From NCBI GenBank assembly GCA_035048495.1, contig CM068553.1:9665259-9729258 (forward strand): a stretch of 64,000 nt of DNA. The letters run 5' to 3'. Below the pieces are notes generated by a model. The model ran no database searches. It was not told the origin of the DNA and was given only the letters and a program-made list of their open reading frames with translations. Positions within the stretch are counted from its first letter, which is position 1. Each line of letters begins with the position of its first letter. Both the position numbers and the translations under genes were made by a program. Below are positions 57,108 to 64,000 of this stretch, one piece after another. The stretch is from Euptelea pleiosperma (Eukaryota; Streptophyta; Magnoliopsida; Ranunculales; Eupteleaceae).

Positions 57108-57529
57108 CAAGGTTTAAAGGAGGTCATTTTAACGGTTAAACGGACTGGGGGCGTTACCGTTTAAATGGTTTAAATGGCCATTAAAACGGATTGAAACGGC
57201 CAGGGGCAAAAATAGAAAAAACGAAAAAAAAGAAAAACGGAATTAAACGAGTTTTAATGATTTTAATGGAAAAAACTGAAAAAATAGCACTGAAATTCAA
57301 ATTTTGAAATTTGAAAATTAAAAAAAAAAATAGAATTTAACGGGTTTAACGGCCGTTTCTTTTTTTTCACAATTGTTTTTCAAAATTTAACGGTTGTTTA
57401 AACGATTTTAACGGCCGTTAAATTCAAAAACGTTAAAACATGTTTAAACGGTTTTAACGGAAACGGGCTTGGGGCGTTACCGTTTAAACGGCCGTTAAAA
57501 CTGTTTAAAGGGCTGCTTTTAAAACCATG
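57108..57529. mobile_element. TTTAAACGG hAT-like MITE, perfect 8-bp duplication
   Basis: GACTGTGC is repeated exactly at 57100-57107 and 57530-57537. Starts CAAGGTTTAAAGGAGG and ends CTTTTAAAACCATG. Subterminal GGGGGCGTTACCGTTTAAA and its inverted counterpart (GGGGCGTTACCGTTTAAACG) are present. Reference copy of this family. Confidence 0.93.
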
Positions 57530-57564
57530 GACTGTGCACCTTAATGAACAACCTATATCCCTAC

Positions 57565-57660
57565 TCGCATTGTAAATATGATTAGCATCCTCCCTATGTG
57601 GGAAGTTAAGGGTTCAACCCCACGGGCAGGTTTCCTCCATGTTGCTGCCGTGCTGTGGCG
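57565..57660 (+). mobile_element. SINE-like B-box piece
   Basis: GTTAAGGGTTCAACCCCACG matches a Pol III B-box well. No A-box or tail was found. Tentative. Confidence 0.25.
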
Positions 57661-58135
57661 TATTATAAATCACATTATTCCAGGTATAGTCTTGGAGACT
57701 GCATAATGCACATTGCAGCTGCTAACAATGGCGTTGTGGCCCAGTCTCGGCCATGGTGTATATAAAGGCCCGTTTGGTAACAATTATATTAATTGATTAT
57801 GGGGCTGGTAGTCCACTCAATGTTCACTATTAGTTGCCTATTAAAAAAACAGAACACAGGTCATGTTAATCTACTTATATATAAAACCATTATTAAAAAA
57901 CTACTTATATAATAATAAACTGATTTCTCTCTATCCGATCTTCTTTATCAAGACTGTCACTTTTGCCTCCAACCGCCCTCTCACGCCATTACGTTAAGGC
58001 AAAATGGGGTGTGCCATACCATATTTAATACGACCCGAGTGAAAACAAATCAAATACAATTAAATCAATATCCGATATAATTTATGAATCCTTACAAGAA
58101 TTTATCATTTTGTAGTGGATCCAACCCATTTTGAC

Positions 58136-58527
58136 TAGGGGTGTCGACGGGTCGATTCTGGTTCAGTTCCTAATGTGGCCAGAACTGGAACAATGGATTC
58201 CGGTTCTTATCGGTTCATTTTCTCAACGGTTCCGATTATGTATTTCTGTCGGTTCCAGTTCCGGTTTCGGGTATATTAGGCCAAATCTTGAGAATATGAG
58301 AATTTTGACACTATATTTATTTATTGGTACTGGTTCTTATCGATTCGGTTCCGGTTCTTATTAGTTTTGGTTCCATATTAGACTACTCAGAACTGGAACC
58401 ATTATTGTCGGTTCAGTTCTAGTTCGGTACCTTTTAAATCAGTTCCTAAAAATGTGGAACCGGAACCGATGTTTTCGGTTCCGATTTCGATTCAGTTCCG
58501 GTTAAATGGGTAAAATTGACACCTCTA
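58136..58527. mobile_element. GGTTC-rich hAT-like MITE, complete
   Basis: TAGGGGTGTCGACGGG at the left and TTGACACCTCTA at the right are inverted. Flanking 8-mers ATTTTGAC (58128-58135) and ATATTGAC (58528-58535) match at 7 of 8. The interior is almost all degenerate GGTTC/CGGTT/GAACC words. Reference copy of this family. Confidence 0.85.
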
Positions 58528-58754
58528 ATATTGACCCATATTCCATATATGGTTGGATACATATATTCTCTACATGTCTTGTGGTTTGGATTTGGATCAT
58601 GTGCCATGGATCTGAGTCAAATTCAAATCCTGATACTTATTGTGATATTAAAAGGGTGAATTTGGATCCAAATGTACCTAGTTTTGACACGTATCCAAAT
58701 ACTTATACGGATCATGAAATCAAGTGTAAAATTTGGATCTAGATTTACATAAAT

Positions 58755-58985
58755 CTGAATTCAGAGCGGGAGGTCTCGTATTCGAGTCTCCTCACCGGGG
58801 GTGATAAATGCAGGGGCATTTTCACACCGGGCTCGAGTAGGGCAGCCTGTGTAATATGGGGCACACTCGGGGTGGTGTGGCCTGTGTGATATGGGCCCAC
58901 GAGGGGTCGTGTCAACCGAGAACCTAGATAGATCCTATGAGATAAAGGAATTTAATCTCACGCTACCAACAGTCGCAGCTTTTGG
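58755..58985 (+). mobile_element. Possible tRNA-derived SINE
   Basis: CAGAGCGGGAGGTCTCGTATTCGAGTCTC has a B-box-like GTATTCGAGTC. About 200 bp with CACACCGGGCTCGAG and GTGTGATATGGG repeats follows. No poly(A) tail is clear. Confidence 0.3.
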
Positions 58986-59369
58986 GGAGTATTAGTTAAA
59001 TGTCCTGCATCAATCATGATACTAAAAATAGAATTATAAAGATATATGGTAAATATATTTTTAGAAATGATTCTTTGGTCTAATGATCTTGGACAGTGAA
59101 TCCATTTCCCCGTACTGTTACCAAACAAATCCTAAAAAGTAAAAATATAAACTTTTTAGGAGTAAGAAGAAGCAAAAAAAAGAAAAAAGTAAATAGTACT
59201 TTTAACTAAAAAGAACATAAAAAAAGTTATGGGTTCAATTAATCCTTTTAACCATTAAATTTAGAAACTATTTCTACCATCAAGAAAACTAGATATAACA
59301 TCAGGTCATTCTTATTATGGAGGGTAATTTATAATTCATTACAACATGCATTGTGTAGATGGTTTATAT

Positions 59370-59654
59370 CATAGTTTTAAAAATGGCTGTTTAAACGGTA
59401 ACGCCCCACTCCCCCTTCCGTTTAAATACATTTTGACGCTTTAAATCAAACAGCCTAAATCTGTTTAATTCCTTTTTTTTTTTTTTTTTTTTGAAATTTT
59501 CAAAATTTGAATTTCAGTGCCATTTTTTCGTTTTTTCTGTTAAATCGTTAAAATCCATTTTTTTTCTATTTTTGCCCCTAGCCGTGTCAATCCGTTTAAA
59601 CAGTTTAAATGGTAACACCCCCCAGTCCGTTAAAACGGACTTCTTAAAACCTTG
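59370..59654. mobile_element. TTTAAACGG hAT-like MITE, perfect 8-bp duplication
   Basis: GTTTATAT is repeated exactly at 59362-59369 and 59655-59662. Starts CATAGTTTTAAAAATGG and ends TTCTTAAAACCTTG. Same interior words as 57108. From 59.7 to 60.8 kb I see no gene. Confidence 0.9.
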
Positions 59655-60843
59655 GTTTATATCTCAAACACTTGACCTTTTTTGTTGAGTGGCTAATGGT
59701 GTCGGTACAGTTCATGTTTGGGTACAACTTGTACTTTTGCTATTTTTTATACCAGAGATTATATATTTCTCTAAAGGGGCGTTAGTGTTGTACTTGTATA
59801 CCGTGTGAGAGAGAGAGAGAGACTATTTTAACGTAATTCTTTGGAGATAGTGAAAAGGCTCTTCTTACCTGTGGATGTAGACACTGTTGAACCATGTAAA
59901 TCTGACGTGTCTTTTGTGATTAATTTTTTTTTATTCTCTCTATTTTTACTGGAAGGCTGATTTTCAACACTTTTATCTCACAAGTCACAACACATTGCAA
60001 TTAATTTTCTTACCTTTATTTTTTTTCCCTTGGCCATTAATACAGACCTTTAATAACTCCAAAAACCAATGTATGGTGCCAACTGGTAGAATATTTAGTT
60101 CAGTCCTTGTATTTCATGTGCATTCTTGGTAGAGAAGTTATGTTAAAAGGGTAACAAGTGCTCTCTGCCGATCTTTCTGAACATTTGCTTTGAAACTTTG
60201 AACTTTGACAAAAGGAGTTGTACAAGTCAAGACAAAGTGAAAAGGCAAAAAGCTACCTATAACTCTATAGGGCCCTGTTGTGGTGGATCAGCCTCTGTCC
60301 CCCCCTTCTTTATGCAGCCACTATAATTCAAAGTTCCCAACACACAATAGTTTTGTTGAGAGAATAAGCTTTAACTACTAGGTCATGAAACGGGTCAGGT
60401 CCGGGTCGGATCTAAGTAGATCCTGGTTTATATCCAACCTTGAACCTTTTTACCCAACACCCAGATGGAAAATCCGAATCGAGTCCTTAACACATGATTC
60501 ATACCTGAAGATTCAGTTTTGGCTCATATATCGATATACGGGTCAGAATCACTATTAAGAATTCAATGATATCCAAGTGCCTAACTTGGATTCGACCACC
60601 TAAAACCAGGATCCGACATGATCCAAAGTTGACGGGATTTATTGCTCGCATCCTTATCTGACCCGTTTTGGATTCATATGGGTCGGGTCTGGCCCACCCC
60701 ATTTGATGCTTACATCCAATAGTGATGAAAATGCCAATCAAATTATGTGCTCTTTTCCTCTCTCCCATCTCTCCCTCTCTAATATTTCAAGAACCAAAAG
60801 GTCCTCACCTTTTATACATAATTATATAAGGGGTGGGCTCAAG

Positions 60844-61000
60844 GGACCCCCTTTTTTCTGACCCCTCTCGGGAGTCGTGTGCTCGGCCGTGGATTCCAAG
60901 AATCCAACGGTGGTTGATAGTGATGAGCTGACCATCATTGGATTCGTGAAATCCACGGCCGAACACACGACTCCCGAGAGGGATCAGAAAAAGGGGGTCC
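60844..61000. repeat. 157-bp near-perfect foldback
   Basis: Arms of about 70 bp: GGACCCCCTTTTTTCTGACC, CTCTCGGGAGTCGTGTG and GGCCGTGGATTCC on the left, mirrored on the right. The loop is about 20 bp (GATAGTGATGAGCTGACC region). Related words occur at 53850-53930 and 61895-61990. No clear target duplication. From 61.0 to 62.2 kb there is no gene. Confidence 0.85.
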
Positions 61001-62246
61001 TAAGAGCCTGAGCCATAAGATAAAGGAGAATAATTCACTTTATGTATTGTCCATGGAAATCACTTGTGCAGATGATTTTCCCTATTAAATATGAAAAAAT
61101 GGTCATGGTTTTGGCCTTTTGGGCCCTTCAATTGATGTACCACCTCTTGGATGATGACCACTCACATAAAAAATAGTCTCATTGATCAGTTTTTTTCTCA
61201 AGCTTCTCCTTGTTTTTTTGGTAGTTTACAAGTCATTTCATAGCAAGATCAAAACTTCAAGTTATCACCAAGAGGGGTGCCCTTCACCACTTTGTCCAAA
61301 GAGGCTATTGGCCTTAGAATTTCCTTCCTCTTCAAGAGATTGCCCACCCCAGAAAGTTTACCTAGTACTTTTTTCCTTTTTTTTGATAATGCACTAGATT
61401 GGACGGTCTCGATCGATTTAGAATCAAATATGCGGTTGTGATCGTTTACGCCTAAAATCACTGTTTTATTTATTTGGTTGTGTTTGGTAGGTGAGATTAC
61501 GATGGAACGGCTGACCTTACTTTTAAGTCACATTATCACTGTCTTCCTCTATCCTTTTTGGAGGTGATTTAAGCTCCCCATCTCATAGATTGTGAATATG
61601 TCCACAAAATGTGTACAAGCAATGTACATTTAGGGGTACAGGCCTTGAGAACGAATGGGCCCCCATCATGGAAGAGCTCTTACTCTACAGCGACCTAATT
61701 GGACGATCGTAACCCGTACGATCCATTGATGTAGCCATAAGAATGAAACGTACCGCAAAATCTAAAATTCCATTTTTACATCATTTCTGCTCTAGGGGTG
61801 TTTGGGGTTGCTAGGACATGGGGGTAGGAATATGCTTACCCCATAAAAGACATTTTTTCACGCTCTTGGGGGTATAATTATACAAAAATCTCATCCGTGG
61901 ATCCTGACGGGGGTTGACAGTGCTGAGCTGGCATTCACTTTTGCCAAAACAAAACCACCCTTGGATTCTCAGAATCCACGCCCGAGAGCTTAGGTGTAAA
62001 TTTATGTCCAAAATTTTAGGTCCTCGGAACCTGTTCCTAATTATATTCTCTTACAGATGCTCTATAATTACACTCCTATTAATCTATTCTGGTGGAGTTA
62101 TCCTTGCAACCAAACACCCATTTAAAACACGTTTTTCTCTAATCAGTAAGCCCGGCTAAGAACGTATCTATCTGTAGAAGCTACACTTTAAAAGTTTGGA
62201 TGATTTTATTTTATTTTTTTCTGTAACTACAATTTTAGAATCGAAG

Positions 62247-62970
62247 TAGGGGTGTCAACAGTCGGTTCCAGTTCTGTGTATCAGAAATCATTGTGCCAAG
62301 AACCTATTATATAAGATGGTTTTGGGTCCCATTGGTTCAGGTTCCAGTCCTGAAACAGGTGGCCCCAGAACTGGAACCGACAAATACCCGGCTTCCCATT
62401 GGGTATTGAGTACTTGTTTGACATACAAAATGTTTAGTACAATTATATCGATTGGTTCCGTGTACTCGATTACATTTTGGACCGAAAACCAGACCCTAGT
62501 ATTACTATACATTGGTTCCTTGTTCTTGGTCTATATTGGCTCCAATTCTAGAGTAAAACTTCGGTCACAGTGCGTTGGGACCGAAGCCGATAACAACCCA
62601 CATTACGAGCCACGTAGCACACTCTTGGTGGATTCTGATCGTATGGATGTTTGGCCAGTCACTAGGTGGATCTACAAACCAAAAATAAACCTGGTCAGTG
62701 ATTTTTAAGTGTTGGATTGAAGTTATTTTCATGGGTTAATTTTAACAATAGGAATTTGAGCATTATTTGGGTGCACCGTGCACTGATCTAAATGTTGTAA
62801 ATCACTAATCAGGACGATTTTTGGTTTGCACTTGCAGGTACAGGCAGCGCCCTCTAATAGTGTGCCATGTGGCTCGTAGTGTGAGTTGTGACCGAAGTTT
62901 TACTCCCAATTCTAGTACGGAACCAGTAGTACTAGAACTGGGATAATTGGGATTTGGGACCAGGGGTAAT
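62247..62970. mobile_element. GGTTC-rich hAT-like element interrupted by a MITE
   Basis: Starts TAGGGGTGTCAACAGTCGG. GGTTCC/GAACTGG words continue on both sides of the insertion at 62551-62905 (TGGCTCCAATTCTA | CCAATTCTAGTACGGAACC). The right terminus is not clear. Confidence 0.6.
62551..62905. mobile_element. Mutator-like MITE, family A, perfect 9-bp duplication
   Basis: CCAATTCTA is repeated exactly at 62542-62550 and 62906-62914. GAGTAAAACTTCGGTCACAG...GACCGAAGTTTTACTC termini, with the full family-A core. Reference copy of this family. Confidence 0.95.
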
Positions 62971-63077
62971 CTCCTTAATGAAATAAACAAAGGCAAACAA
63001 GTCATTTCATGCCTGATTATTAGTCAAACAAAGACTCTCCACAAGGACAAACAAGGAAGAAGAACATCTTCCCCAAG

Positions 63078-63370
63078 GAGTAGAACTTTGCTGACTGTCG
63101 GCCAGCAAATTTATTCTTAGAGATTTCTGACCGTGTAGTGATTTCTAAGCGTTGGATTGGAGTCGTTTTCATGGGTTCATTTTTAACCATGGAATTTGAG
63201 CATTATTGACCATTTATTTGAGTACAAAAATCCAAACGTTTGAAATCATTAATCAGGCTGATTTTTGGTCCGTACGTGCACCTAGGAATTGGTGAACCAT
63301 CCATACGGTCAGCATCCTCTAAGAATGTGCCACGTGTCTTATATTGTTGACGGTCAGCAAAGTTCTACTC
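63078..63370. mobile_element. Mutator-like MITE, family A, perfect 9-bp duplication
   Basis: TTCCCCAAG is repeated exactly at 63069-63077 and 63371-63379. GAGTAGAACTTTGCTGAC...GTCAGCAAAGTTCTACTC termini. The left arm has lost the CACGTGG section. From 63.4 to 64.0 kb there is no gene I can support. Confidence 0.93.
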
Positions 63371-64000
63371 TTCCCCAAGGATGGGTTGATATTTTTGTAT
63401 ACATTAGTGGCCCCAAGGCCCCCAACCATGTGGGTCTCGGACATACTTTTGTTAGATTCTGGAGATGGGAGAGAATTGTAATTTGAATTCAAAATAAGGG
63501 TATTAAGGTAAAAACAAGCCCTAATTTCAAATCTTCTTAAAAAGGCAAATACTCTTTTTGGCGCCTTCGGGTATTTTAATATGTAAGCAGCAGAACCCAA
63601 CCCCAAGGGCTCCGTCTTTTCTCGCTTTTCCTGTTTTGCATGCAAACTTTGGTTCCAAACCTAATCATCACTTTGAAAGCCACCATAATTTAATCTCCCT
63701 ATTATTTCCCAATATACCCTTCCCTTCACACTCTCACTGGGCATTTTTTACTATAATGCCCCTGCTTAAAGGTGATAGGCTTAGATGTCTGGGGTTAGTG
63801 ATGCAATTGAGTGATGAATCAACAGTAATTGTATGGCCTAAAGGAAACCCAACTCAAAAAACTTAATTAGGGTAAGTATGAGGAAAACCTAAGTTTGTAA
63901 TCTTCAATGAACCCTAATCGCATGGGCGTGTCAAGTGGCACGATGATGTCAATCCGACATTGATTCTGATAGCTGGGATAAGGTGTATGATGGTGTCAAT

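Noticed and set aside
62316..62708. 130-codon plus-strand frame
   Set aside because: It spans a GGTTC-rich hAT-like element and a nested MITE with an exact target duplication, so it is not a host gene.
1..64000. CRISPR array, phage or bacterial operon
   Set aside because: No regularly spaced identical repeats with unique spacers, no ribosome-binding sites or gene-dense strands; coding regions have plant introns.
1..64000. Intact tRNA genes
   Set aside because: Initiator-tRNA-like words are retroelement primer sites only 12-13 bases long, and B-box matches lack the rest of a tRNA.

Overview
This is nuclear DNA of a flowering plant. Four gene families found in all land plants occur here with spliced exons, small intergenic spacers are absent, and most of the sequence is transposon. 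I see no bacterial operons, CRISPR arrays, rRNA or intact tRNA genes. The dense miniature inverted-repeat elements (MITEs) and long TE-filled introns would suit a large woody-plant genome, but I cannot name the species from sequence alone.

Host genes, left to right: (1) the 3' half of a plastid BASS5/BASS6-type sodium/metabolite cotransporter (+, exons from 1974 to 10126), whose last intron holds a complete Ty3 chromovirus; (2) a two-exon LITTLE ZIPPER (ZPR1/2-like) gene (+, 18603-19016), whose first exon is too short to stand out as an open reading frame; (3) the main exon of the lysine-pathway enzyme DHDPS (-, 21707-22634); (4) an intact A20/AN1 stress-associated protein gene (+, 46597-47133); (5) a frameshifted partial duplicate of it (+, 50330-50824). 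A membrane-protein fragment lies inside a Mutator-like element near 39.6 kb. A few short open frames may be real but are unrecognised.

Mobile DNA. Retroelements: a LINE 3' end (1-292) and two more LINE-like tails near 27.2 and 28.4 kb; a Ty3 gag remnant with LTR (0.4-1.86 kb); a full-length Ty3 chromovirus (3952-9015); inverted Ty3 integrase and LTR pieces (24.3-29 kb); an internally deleted copia element nested in a probable solo LTR (32.0-35.1 kb); SINE-like pieces. DNA elements: Mutator-like MITEs with 9-bp target duplications (two related families, A and B, at least 15 copies and fragments); hAT-like elements with 8-bp duplications (TTTAAACGG-rich, GGTTC-rich and a CCGG-containing type); Helitron-like elements, including three head-to-tail copies inside another transposon; and a 1.75-kb long-TIR Mutator-like element carrying a host-gene-like fragment.

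The MITEs and the SAP genes are closely linked. A family-B MITE ends just upstream of the probable SAP core promoter. A family-A MITE carrying G-box (CACGTG) sequence lies in its 5'UTR intron. A 135-bp tandem duplication doubles both the intron acceptor and the start codon, so acceptor choice would decide whether a 16-codon upstream ORF stays in the mRNA. I found no new enzymatic or defence system. The novelty lies in the transposon families, their nesting, and their effects on host genes.
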